From JAVVUJ01 sp964582545 (lineage in GTDB: Bacteria; Bacillota; Clostridia; Peptostreptococcales; Anaerovoracaceae), in contig CAZOSB010000021.1 in NCBI GenBank assembly GCA_964582545.1, forward strand, positions 1 to 41,823: a stretch of 41,823 nt of DNA. Direction: 5' to 3'. Both the position numbers and the translations under genes were made by a program. The notes beneath the pieces were generated by a model that was not told where the DNA came from, did not search any database, and was given only the letters and a program-made list of their open reading frames with translations. Below, piece after piece: positions 17,449-25,572 of the stretch. Positions within the stretch are counted from its first letter, which is position 1; the number at the start of each line of letters is the position of its first letter.

Positions 17449-18720
17449 TTACTCCAAGTAATCCTTTAATTTTTTACTTCTGCTGGGATGTCTCAGCTTT
17501 CTCAAAGCTTTGGCCTCAATCTGCCTGATCCGTTCTCTGGTTACATCAAAACGACGCCCTACCTCTTCCAAGGTTCTGGCACGTCCATCATCCAGACCAA
17601 AACGCAATTTTAAGACCTTTTGCTCTCTTTCAGTCAAGGTTCCCAACACATCCACCAGCTGAGATTTCAACATGGAAAAGGCAGCCGCATCTGCCGGTGC
17701 AGGCACATCCTCGTCAGGAATAAAGTCACCCAAGTGGCTGTCTTCCTCTTCACCAATAGGGGTCTCCAAGGACACGGGTTCCTGTGCAATCTTCAAGATT
17801 TCCCGAACCTTTTCCTCCGTAATATCCATCTCCACTGCAATTTCCTCAGGGGTTGGTTCTCGCCCATACTCCTGCAAGAGCTGCCTAGATATCCTAATCA
17901 ATTTATTGATGGTTTCCACCATATGCACGGGAATTCTGATGGTTCTGGCTTGATCCGCAATAGATCTTGTAATGGCCTGACGAATCCACCAAGTGGCATA
18001 AGTACTAAATTTATATCCTTTTCTCCAGTCAAACTTGTCCACAGCCTTGATCAATCCCAGGTTTCCTTCCTGAATCAAGTCTAAAAACAGCATTCCTCTT
18101 CCTACATATCGTTTTGCAATGCTTACCACCAATCGTAAATTAGCTTCACAGAGACGTTTTTTTGCATATTCATCTCCCAACTCCATTTTTTTGGCCAGTT
18201 CTATCTCCTCACTGCCCGATAGCAGAGGTACTTTTCCAATCTCTTTCAGATACATCCTTACAGGGTCATCTACTGCAATTCCTTTAGGTAATGTGGCTTC
18301 AAGGTCTATTTCTCCTTCGTCATCTATTAAATCGGGATCCACCTCTGTCAAATCGCTGTCTGCATCCACAGGGATGATATCAAACCCTTCTAACTCCACC
18401 TCGGTGACGATCTCCACCCCAATGGAAGTGATGGTATCGTAAATTTCATCCATCTGTTCCTTATCAAGGTCCACGGAATCTAAGTGATCTGATATCTCAC
18501 GAAAGGAGATGCTACCCTTGCTCTTTGCCATCTCAAGGAACTCATTGACGATAATCATCTTTTTTTCTTCCGACATTTCATCAGAATTATCCTCTCTATG
18601 AGATGAATTTAAAAAATCATCCGTGTCATCAAAGTCTAAAAAATCATCAGTATCGATGTCCATGTGGCGGCTTTTTTCCTTTCCCGGTTTCTTTATCTCC
18701 GATTCCTTTTCTTTTCCCAT
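17449..18720 (-). CDS. rpoD: Primary sigma factor RpoD (SigA)
   Basis: 423 residues. An unusual acidic, Asp-rich stretch (about 19-50, with repeated DFLDFDD-like words) precedes region 1.1. Region 1.2 is DDPVRMYLKEIGKVPLL, region 2 runs from RLCEANLRLVVSIAKRYVGRG through FSTYATWWIRQAI, region 3 contains EPVSLETPIGEEEDSHLGDF, and region 4 ends in VTRERIRQIEAKALRKLRHP, the -35-binding helix-turn-helix. This is the housekeeping sigma factor, matching the TTGACA/TATAAT promoters in this window. It follows dnaG by 10 bp in the classical primase-sigma operon. B. subtilis SigA is 371 residues; the excess is the N-terminal acidic leader. Confidence 0.97.
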   Translation of the reverse strand: MGKEKESEIKKPGKEKSRHMDIDTDDFLDFDDTDDFLNSSHREDNSDEMSEEKKMIIVNEFLEMAKSKGSISFREISDHLDSVDLDKEQMDEIYDTITSIGVEIVTEVELEGFDIIPVDADSDLTEVDPDLIDDEGEIDLEATLPKGIAVDDPVRMYLKEIGKVPLLSGSEEIELAKKMELGDEYAKKRLCEANLRLVVSIAKRYVGRGMLFLDLIQEGNLGLIKAVDKFDWRKGYKFSTYATWWIRQAITRSIADQARTIRIPVHMVETINKLIRISRQLLQEYGREPTPEEIAVEMDITEEKVREILKIAQEPVSLETPIGEEEDSHLGDFIPDEDVPAPADAAAFSMLKSQLVDVLGTLTEREQKVLKLRFGLDDGRARTLEEVGRRFDVTRERIRQIEAKALRKLRHPSRSKKLKDYLE

Positions 18721-18730
18721 TTTGGCCCTC

Positions 18731-20503
18731 CTACTTTTTACGGTCCTGTAACTGCATCTGAATTTCTTTTAATTCTTCGTATAGGTTTTGTATATTTAAT
18801 TGATCCATAGTTTCTTCGCCACCAAAGGCAGCTAAAATATCAATGATTTCTCTTTCGCGTTTTTTTAGTTTCCAGGAATTTAGCTTCTGAACACACTCAT
18901 TAAATATCTGATCCTCTTTATCTGAAAGGTGTATGTTTTCCATAATATCACGAAATACGTGTAAGTATTGAGAATCTAAGCTTTCCTCTAATTGGATTAA
19001 ATCAATTTCCTCTAAAGGCTGAAATTGGTTAACTATTTCCTGATATATCCCTTGACCCGCAGCGCTTGTAAATACTGACTCGTACTCCTTCACCCTAGGT
19101 ACATAACTGCTCTTCACCAACATTAGTTTGATAAAATATTTTTCTAATGCATTGACGTTCTTACGCTCTTTCTTTTCTGCTTCCAAGCTTCGCCTTTCGT
19201 GTGAAGGACGAGACACAACGGAATGTTTGTTCTTATTATTGCCATTTATTTCAAGTTTTATAGCTCCTGCCGAAATATTCGACTCTTTAGCGATCTTTTG
19301 CACATAAACATCGGCTTCTATAGGGCTCAAGGTGGCTAACATAACTGCAGCTTCCTTTAAAAAAGATACACTTCCCTCTGCTGTATCTAAATCGTGTTTT
19401 TTCTTTAACAAGGAGATCTTGTAATCCATAAAGGGTAGGGCTTCTTGAATTAGACCATAAAAATCTTCCCTGCTGTGGTTCTTCATGAATTCATCGGGAT
19501 CCTTGCCCTCAGACAATCTGAGTACAGAAGCTTTGCAACCGGCTTTATGTAAGATATCCACTCCCCGCAAAGCGGCAGCTTGTCCGGCTTCATCCATATC
19601 ATAGGCAATAACCGTATTCTCCGTATACCTCTTTAACATCATTCCCTGATTCTCCGTCAGGGCGGTTCCCAGAGAGGCGGTTACATTTCTCACCCCCTGC
19701 CGATAGAGGGAGATCACATCCATGTACCCTTCTACCAGAATTACTGCATTTTCCTTAATTATGTCCTGTCTAGATAAATTTAATCCATATAAGTTGTTTT
19801 TCTTTTGAAATATAAGGGTTTCCGGAGAATTCAAGTACTTAGGGTTGTCCTCATTGCTCAACGCTCGTCCTCCGAATCCTACCACCATACCCCTGGTATT
19901 GATGATGGGAAAGATTACTCTGCTTCGGAAGCGATCGTAGTATTTTCCTTTAGAAAGAGTCACAAGTCCTAAATCCACAAGCTTCTTTGGTTCTATGCCC
20001 TTTTCCTTAAAGTGTTCATAGAGGCTGCTCCATTGGTCATCCGCATAACCGATGCCAAATTTCCGTAGGGTTTCCCCATCGATTCCTCTGTTTTCCATAT
20101 ATGCCAAGGCAGGATTGCCTTTTCTTTTAAATGCCTTGTAGAAAAAGGTTGCCGCTTCTCTGTTGATTTCCAACAGCTCTTTTTTATAACCATCTTTGGA
20201 AGCAGTATGCTTCACTTCTATGTTATATTCCCCCGCCAGCTTTTCGATGGCCTCAGAAAATTCCAAGTGATTATAACGTTTTACAAATTCGATTGCATCT
20301 CCTGTAGCGCCGCAACCGAAACAAGTGAAGATTTGCTTTGTCTCGGAAACCATAAAGGAAGGTGTTTTTTCATTGTGAAAAGGACAAAGACCGGTAAAAT
20401 TCCCTCCTGCTTTTTTCAGGGGAACGTGACGACCGATCACCTCTACAATATTACATCTATATTTAATTTCCTCTATGATACTTTCATCAAATCCTATACT
20501 CAT
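18731..20503 (-). CDS. dnaG: DNA primase DnaG
   Basis: 590 residues, normal length. The CHC2 zinc domain has C40, H43, C61 and C64 (LCPFHNEKTPSF ... FTCFGCGATGDA). The catalytic core follows with YADDQWSSLYEHFKEKGI, then the TOPRIM domain with ILVEGYMDVISLYRQG and VIAYDMDEAGQAA. The C-terminal about 150 residues are the helicase-binding region, diverged as usual. It makes RNA primers at the replication fork. It lies 60 bp after dgt and 10 bp before rpoD on the same strand. Confidence 0.97.
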   Translation of the reverse strand: MSIGFDESIIEEIKYRCNIVEVIGRHVPLKKAGGNFTGLCPFHNEKTPSFMVSETKQIFTCFGCGATGDAIEFVKRYNHLEFSEAIEKLAGEYNIEVKHTASKDGYKKELLEINREAATFFYKAFKRKGNPALAYMENRGIDGETLRKFGIGYADDQWSSLYEHFKEKGIEPKKLVDLGLVTLSKGKYYDRFRSRVIFPIINTRGMVVGFGGRALSNEDNPKYLNSPETLIFQKKNNLYGLNLSRQDIIKENAVILVEGYMDVISLYRQGVRNVTASLGTALTENQGMMLKRYTENTVIAYDMDEAGQAAALRGVDILHKAGCKASVLRLSEGKDPDEFMKNHSREDFYGLIQEALPFMDYKISLLKKKHDLDTAEGSVSFLKEAAVMLATLSPIEADVYVQKIAKESNISAGAIKLEINGNNKNKHSVVSRPSHERRSLEAEKKERKNVNALEKYFIKLMLVKSSYVPRVKEYESVFTSAAGQGIYQEIVNQFQPLEEIDLIQLEESLDSQYLHVFRDIMENIHLSDKEDQIFNECVQKLNSWKLKKREREIIDILAAFGGEETMDQLNIQNLYEELKEIQMQLQDRKK

Positions 20504-20563
20504 ATTACTATATACTACAAAACTTCTTCTTTTCCTTTTTTTATTTTCATTTTTTTTTAATTA

Positions 20564-21586
20564 TTATTTCCATCCCTTGGGCACAAAGGTTTCCTTGAAG
20601 GTATTTATGGCATAGCGGTCACTCATTCCGGCGATATGGTCCTTAACCACCTCTTGAATCCCAAACTCTTCAATCATCCATTGCTTTTCCGCAGGCAAAT
20701 TCTCAGGAAATTTCTCATAATAATCGTAGAGTGAAAAAATCAAATGCCGAATCTTTTCCAATTCTTCATTGGTTTTAACGATATTGCTGTGGTAAACATG
20801 CTCAAACATATACTTTCGTAACTTATTCATATAGAAAGCGCATTCTTCACCCATGATAATCTTATCTCTCCCGTGGCTGTTTTTAATGAGATCGATTACC
20901 AACTTATTAATCCTCTGACTGTGGCTTTCTCCCAAAACTTCCATACAATCCTTGGGCAAATCTCCCTTTTTGATTACACCGCTTCGAAGGGCATCGTCTA
21001 TATCGTGGTTTATGTAAGCGATTCTATCACTGATTTTAACGATTTGACCCTCCAGTGTGATAGGCGTTTTGGGTCCGGTATGATTTTCAATTCCGTCCCG
21101 CACTTCAATTGTCAAGTTCATGCCACGCCTCGCTTCCCGTGATTCTCCATTGCTTTCTAATACCTCTACCACCCTCAGGCTTTGGATATTATGACCGAAT
21201 CCTCCGGGATGCCTCTCATCTAAGTAACTTTCCCCGTTGTGCCCAAAGGGGGTATGTCCCAAATCATGACCCATGGCAATCGCTTCTGTTAAGTCCTCAT
21301 TTAAGGCCAAACTTCTTGCGATAGTTCTTGAAATTTGAGAGACCTCCAAGGTATGCGTCAGCCGCGTTCTGAAATGATCCCCCTCGGGAGACAGGAATAC
21401 CTGAGTTTTATGCATGAGCCTTCGCAAAGCCTTTGAATGGATAATCCTATCTCTATCCCTCTGATACTCCGTCCTCATCCTGCACTTTTCCTCAGGAATC
21501 TCCCTTCCCTTAGTCATGGCAGATTTTGCAGCAAAATCTGACAAACTTTCCGATTCCCTCTTTTCTAAATCTTCTCTGAATAACAT
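20564..21586 (-). CDS. dgt: dGTPase-like deoxynucleotide triphosphohydrolase
   Basis: 340 residues of the HD-domain dNTP triphosphohydrolase family, the short (type 2) form common in Firmicutes. The metal site is seen in RTRLTHTLEVSQ (H78) and GHDLGHTPFGH (H107, D108), with a later histidine/aspartate pair around YINHDIDDALRSG. Such enzymes cut dNTPs to nucleoside plus triphosphate and help to control pool sizes. AGGAGGT lies five bases before the ATG and overlaps the stop codon of the catalase-like gene, so the two are probably translationally coupled. It leads directly into dnaG and rpoD. Confidence 0.93.
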   Translation of the reverse strand: MLFREDLEKRESESLSDFAAKSAMTKGREIPEEKCRMRTEYQRDRDRIIHSKALRRLMHKTQVFLSPEGDHFRTRLTHTLEVSQISRTIARSLALNEDLTEAIAMGHDLGHTPFGHNGESYLDERHPGGFGHNIQSLRVVEVLESNGESREARRGMNLTIEVRDGIENHTGPKTPITLEGQIVKISDRIAYINHDIDDALRSGVIKKGDLPKDCMEVLGESHSQRINKLVIDLIKNSHGRDKIIMGEECAFYMNKLRKYMFEHVYHSNIVKTNEELEKIRHLIFSLYDYYEKFPENLPAEKQWMIEEFGIQEVVKDHIAGMSDRYAINTFKETFVPKGWK

Positions 21587-21595
21587 AAATACCTC

Positions 21596-22834
21596 CTAAA
21601 AATCGAGACCCATGGACAACACCGCTCCCAATTCTTCATCTACTTTTGTCAAATGGTCAACCACCTTTTCTTGAATGCTTTCACTTACAAACATGATGCT
21701 ATCTAAGATATTTTCTATAATTTCATTTCTTTCGTTATCGTTCAGTTTCATGTAAAAATCTTTGGCACAGGAATAATAATCCTTTTTCCAATTGCTACTA
21801 CAACGTTTGTAAAGTTCCAAATGAGCTTCCTCTTGTTCTGCAAACCCTCTCCCCATAGGATGGACCGCATCTGGCTCTCTGTAAACGATTCCTAACCTTT
21901 GCCTTTGGCTATCAGAGATTCCCATACACATTGCTTGCAGCAATTTCCCCTGGGATAATCCGATGCCCTCAGTGAGGTTTCTTGGGTTTAAGTGAATTTT
22001 AGCTTCCTCATCACAAGTTTCCAATCTTTTTGCTACAAACTTTCCGATTTTATATTTCTCCACTAAATTGCTCTTCCAAACCAAAGTCGTATCCAAAGGA
22101 TCAAAATCGATTTGCGTTAACTTATCCTCAGCTAAAATTTGTACGTTCAGTTCAAAAGTGACATTTTCTTTGTTTCCTAAAGCCTCAGTCAAATCTCTAA
22201 TGGCTACATTCGGGTCAAATCCGGCTAGAAACTCCGATTCATGTCTGGATATGGTTTTTAATTTTTCCGTTGAGGACCATTCATAACGAACGTAAAATCG
22301 CTGACCCATCTCATTGGTCCACACATAAGTATTGATGCTGTAATAGTTCATAAAACGATAACTCTTTACAGTACCCCTTCCTGAGAAAAGCCACAGCAAC
22401 GCAAAAGTGCTCTCAGGATGATCGGCAATAAATTTCCAAAAAATTTCATAGTTAGTTAGATCTCTTGCTAATGCCGGTTTTAAACAATTGAGCAATTGGG
22501 GAAGTTTTTTTACATCATCCACAAAAAATATAGGCATGCTGCCGCATAACAGGTCGTAATATCCATTAGCACACATAAACCTACATCCTAGCCCCCTGAG
22601 ATCTCTCAAGGAATCAGCATTACTCTTCATTTCAGTAAATCGGGAAAACCTAAAGTATACGGGTGTTATGTTATCTGTATTTTGAAAAAGCTTTGCTGCA
22701 GTGTATTCCTTCATCGACATATACAGGGTAAAATCTCCCACTACCCCTATGCCCTTTTCACACAATCGTCTCTTGGATATACCTTCTCCGTTAAACTTTG
22801 CCAGTTCTTCAATAAGTGCTATGTCAACCTTCAT
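21596..22834 (-). CDS. Catalase-fold protein lacking the catalytic and haem-ligand residues
   Basis: 412 residues that align along most of the clade 3 catalase sequence: KRRLCEKGIGVVGDF (21-35), VYFRFSRF and SLRDLRGLG (59-83), MPIFFVDD (100-107), SYRFMNYYSINTYVW (158-172), FELNVQI (227-233), FDPLDTTLVW (244-253), NPRNLTEGIGLSQGKLLQ (283-300) and a complete C-terminal catalase-related domain (about 355-412, VSESIQEKVVDHLTKVDEELG). The distal His is replaced by C25, the catalytic Asn by G98/S99, the haem-ligand Tyr by I306, and the proximal Arg by Met. The N-terminal arm is short. It is therefore unlikely to be a haem peroxide-splitting enzyme. It is cotranscribed with dgt and follows dut by about 90 bp. 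Function unknown. Confidence 0.85.
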   Translation of the reverse strand: MKVDIALIEELAKFNGEGISKRRLCEKGIGVVGDFTLYMSMKEYTAAKLFQNTDNITPVYFRFSRFTEMKSNADSLRDLRGLGCRFMCANGYYDLLCGSMPIFFVDDVKKLPQLLNCLKPALARDLTNYEIFWKFIADHPESTFALLWLFSGRGTVKSYRFMNYYSINTYVWTNEMGQRFYVRYEWSSTEKLKTISRHESEFLAGFDPNVAIRDLTEALGNKENVTFELNVQILAEDKLTQIDFDPLDTTLVWKSNLVEKYKIGKFVAKRLETCDEEAKIHLNPRNLTEGIGLSQGKLLQAMCMGISDSQRQRLGIVYREPDAVHPMGRGFAEQEEAHLELYKRCSSNWKKDYYSCAKDFYMKLNDNERNEIIENILDSIMFVSESIQEKVVDHLTKVDEELGAVLSMGLDF

Positions 22835-22926
22835 TATTTACCGCCCCTTCATTGAAATTCTAAGTTAGTATATGAAGAAAACGGCAAAGTCGTGAATATT
22901 ACTTTCTTTTGGATTTTAGTTTACCC

Positions 22927-23370
22927 TTATTTTTCCCCTGTATGGCCAAAACCACCGGATCCTCTTTCCGTTTTGGAAAGTTCTTCCTCTCGACATACCT
23001 GAATCCATGAAATCCGTTCAAAACGTGAGATGATCATCTGCGCTATGCGGTCCCCATCCCTAATAGTGAACGGTTCCTCCCCCCAATTGATGAGAGGAAT
23101 CTGAACTTCCCCACGATAGTCACTGTCAATCGTACCCACCCCATTGACCAAACCAATACCGTATTTCACAGCCAGTCCGCTTCTGGCTCGTATTTGCGCT
23201 TCATAACCCTTTTCCAATTCCAAAAATAAGCCTGTAGGAATCAATGCTCTTTTTCCCGGTTCCAACACTACAGCACTTCCCTTTAAAAAAGCTCTGACGT
23301 CCATGCCTGCAGATTCTTCCGTCTCGTAGTGTGGAACGTGCCCACTCTTAGTTATAATTTTTAGTTGCAT
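22927..23370 (-). CDS. dut: dUTP diphosphatase
   Basis: 147 residues with all five motifs of trimeric dUTPases: AGMDVRA (21-27), RARSGL (61-66), GTIDSDYRG (79-87, containing the catalytic Asp), RIAQ (108-111) and the P-loop-like RGSGGFGHTG (136-145). It hydrolyses dUTP to dUMP, keeping uracil out of DNA and feeding dTMP synthesis. Its start overlaps the last 10 bp of the M16 peptidase gene, showing a common transcript. The next gene is the catalase-like one. Confidence 0.96.
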   Translation of the reverse strand: MQLKIITKSGHVPHYETEESAGMDVRAFLKGSAVVLEPGKRALIPTGLFLELEKGYEAQIRARSGLAVKYGIGLVNGVGTIDSDYRGEVQIPLINWGEEPFTIRDGDRIAQMIISRFERISWIQVCREEELSKTERGSGGFGHTGEK

Positions 23371-24614
23371 TTTAATACCTTTTTTAAATTTACCTTCTCT
23401 GGACTCACTAAAACGCCAGAATATTGACTTAGATCTGTAATCATCTCCGCCATCTCGCTCATTTGATCCAGTGTAACATTGTCCACATTATTGATTATCT
23501 CTTCTAAAGTATAGGTTCGATCTACTACGAGAATATTTTTTCCATTGGTAAACATTCTGCTATTTACATTTTCCATGCTGAACGTATACGTACCCTTCAA
23601 CTGTTCCTTCGCAATCTCCAATTCACTCTTCGTTACTCCAGAATCCTTTAGTAATTGTAATTCTTCCCCTATGGCACCCAATGCCTCCTCAACTTTTTGA
23701 TGACTCACCCCTGCATAGATATTAAAGTATCCAGAGTGAATATAGGAGCTGGAAAAAGCATAGACGGAATAGGCCAGACCCTTTTGTTCACGAATGTTCT
23801 GAAAAAGTCTGGAGCTCATGCTACCCCCTAATATATTGGTTAAAAGAGACATGACATAATATCTATCGTCTGAGATCTTGATGGATGGTACGCCAATGCA
23901 AAGATGAGACTGCTCCACCTCTTTTGTCTTTACTTTATAGCTTGGAGCGTATTGAAGCTCTGCCTGCCACTGAGTCTCAGTCTTTTTCTTAAGTCCACCT
24001 AACTTTTTTTGAAAAAATGATTTTACAACTTTTTCATCAAAGTTTCCAGCTACAGAAATTACGATTCGGTCAGCCGTATACTGATCCTCAATATACTTAC
24101 GAATTGTGTTTTGAGTGATGGACTGCAAGGAAGACTTTGTACCTATGATAGAATTTGCCAAAGGCATTCCCTTAAAGATAAGTTCTGAAATGATATCATG
24201 AGCCAAATCCTCAGGAGAGTCTTCAATCATCTTCATCTCTTCATAGATTACTTTCTTTTCTTTCTCCAGTTCCTTTTTATCAAACTTGGAGTTGAGAAAC
24301 ATATCACAAAGGATGTCACAGGCTTTTTCTACATTGGAAGAAAGGGTTTTCAAGTAGTAGCAAGTGGCTTCTTTCCCTGTAAAAGCATTGATCTGCCCAC
24401 CGATTTTATCCACATCCTCTGCAATTTCCTTGGCAGTCCTCTTCTCCGTGCCTTTAAAGAGCATATGCTCGATTAAATGAGATATCCCTGCTGTCTTAGT
24501 GTTTTCGTTAACGGCTCCGGTCTTTACCCAGATACCGATTGAAACAGATTGGACATAGGGAATGATTTCTGATACCAACTCTAAACCATTATCCAATTTT
24601 TCTCTTTTTATCAT
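23361..24614 (-). CDS. M16 family zinc metallopeptidase (MlpA/YmxG-like)
   Basis: 417 residues. The inverted zinc motif HLIEH lies at 46-50, with the third ligand Glu expected in the KKVIYEEMKMIEDSPE helix about 75 residues on. The C-terminal inactive half-domain contains the family's RLFQNIREQKGLAYSVYAF segment, which binds substrate. No signal peptide, so it is cytoplasmic like B. subtilis MlpA (YmxG), which lies in the same neighbourhood as a polysaccharide deacetylase there. It overlaps dut by 10 bp. The gap upstream (24615-24789) is AT-rich with no clear motif. Confidence 0.93.
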   Translation of the reverse strand: MIKREKLDNGLELVSEIIPYVQSVSIGIWVKTGAVNENTKTAGISHLIEHMLFKGTEKRTAKEIAEDVDKIGGQINAFTGKEATCYYLKTLSSNVEKACDILCDMFLNSKFDKKELEKEKKVIYEEMKMIEDSPEDLAHDIISELIFKGMPLANSIIGTKSSLQSITQNTIRKYIEDQYTADRIVISVAGNFDEKVVKSFFQKKLGGLKKKTETQWQAELQYAPSYKVKTKEVEQSHLCIGVPSIKISDDRYYVMSLLTNILGGSMSSRLFQNIREQKGLAYSVYAFSSSYIHSGYFNIYAGVSHQKVEEALGAIGEELQLLKDSGVTKSELEIAKEQLKGTYTFSMENVNSRMFTNGKNILVVDRTYTLEEIINNVDNVTLDQMSEMAEMITDLSQYSGVLVSPEKVNLKKVLKCN

Positions 24615-24789
24615 AATATACCACTTTCTTATTTTATTTTTCTGATAGTAATTTTTAAAACTTTTCTATTGATATTAATTTAATACTTCTATTTTATAAT
24701 TATTCATTTTTTATTTTTATATAGATTGAGCAATGGATAAGTAATGAAATATTTTAATCTTTAACCAATATATTATAATGCTAATTAAA

Positions 24790-25521
24790 TCATTTGGCAA
24801 GTTTATAAAAAGGAACAATTTCTATGTTTTGACTTTTAATTTCTTCAATCAATGTGGGTAATGCTTTCACCGTTTCTTCTTTTGGATGCATGAGTACGAT
24901 GGCACCGTTCAACGGCTTGTTTAAAATTCGTTCTATGATTACCCCTGCCGTAGAACCTGGTCTCCAATCAATGGTATCAGCACTCCATAATGCCATATCA
25001 TATCCAAGCTCCTTGCAGACTTCTAGAGTCGTATCGTTGTAATCTCCTGATGGAGGGGCAAAAACGGTGGTCCTGATATTGATTGCGTTGATAATAGCCG
25101 CTTCAGTTTTCAAAATTTCTTCCTTTACCGTATCCCTGCTCACTTGAGTGCAGAGCTTATGTCCATAACCGTGACTTTGTATTTCATGACCTGCCAGATA
25201 CATGGAACGCAACAATTCCGGATTTTTCTCTGCCCATTTTCCGCTGACAAAGAAGGTAATCTTAACTTCTTTATCCCTAAAAATTTCTAACATTCTGGGA
25301 ATGACTTCTTCTCCCCAGTCCACGTTACAGCTCAAGGTCAGCTGATTGCATCCTTCTAAACCATTTCTGATTATTTTTCCCTTTTCTTCCTCTTTTATGT
25401 CTTCAGAAACTACATTCGTTTCCTGTCCAAAAAACATATCAATTATTACAGAAACTTGATAAGTGGTGAGAATCACCACAAGTGCCGCACCTAAACAAAA
25501 TAAAATTTTTTTCCAGTTCAT
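24790..25521 (-). CDS. Membrane-anchored polysaccharide deacetylase (NodB domain, YlxY/PdaB-like)
   Basis: 243 residues from the ATG at 25521; a TTG at 25539 lies inside a hairpin and is rejected. An N-terminal membrane anchor (about 6-29) precedes a NodB domain. Metal residues are D68 in the variant motif 1 SCNVDWGEE, and H117 and H121 in SHGYGH; later motifs are FAPPSGDYND (154-163) and VLMHP. Members remove acetyl groups from peptidoglycan or related glycans on the outside of the membrane; the NVDWG form replaces the usual TFDDGP and is shared with sporulation-linked PdaB/YlxY. Its ribosome site AGGGGTGA is part of a strong hairpin. Confidence 0.88.
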   Translation of the reverse strand: MNWKKILFCLGAALVVILTTYQVSVIIDMFFGQETNVVSEDIKEEEKGKIIRNGLEGCNQLTLSCNVDWGEEVIPRMLEIFRDKEVKITFFVSGKWAEKNPELLRSMYLAGHEIQSHGYGHKLCTQVSRDTVKEEILKTEAAIINAINIRTTVFAPPSGDYNDTTLEVCKELGYDMALWSADTIDWRPGSTAGVIIERILNKPLNGAIVLMHPKEETVKALPTLIEEIKSQNIEIVPFYKLAK

Positions 25522-25528
25522 AAAATCA

Positions 25529-25553
25529 CCCCTAAACAATGTATGTTTAGGGG
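25529..25553 (-). promoter_or_regulatory. Hairpin sequestering the ribosome site of the deacetylase gene
   Basis: A perfect 10-bp stem, CCCCTAAACA/TGTTTAGGGG, with a five-base loop, lies seven bases before the ATG at 25521. The 3' arm on the minus strand contains the AGGGG that should serve as Shine-Dalgarno sequence. It may also act as a weak terminator for the upstream S-layer gene (TGATTTT follows). Confidence 0.6.
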
Positions 25554-25572
25554 TTTGTCTAATATTCCATCA

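Noticed and set aside
21596..22834. Annotation as an active catalase
   Set aside because: Distal His, catalytic Asn, haem Tyr and proximal Arg are all substituted, so the enzyme name would mislead.
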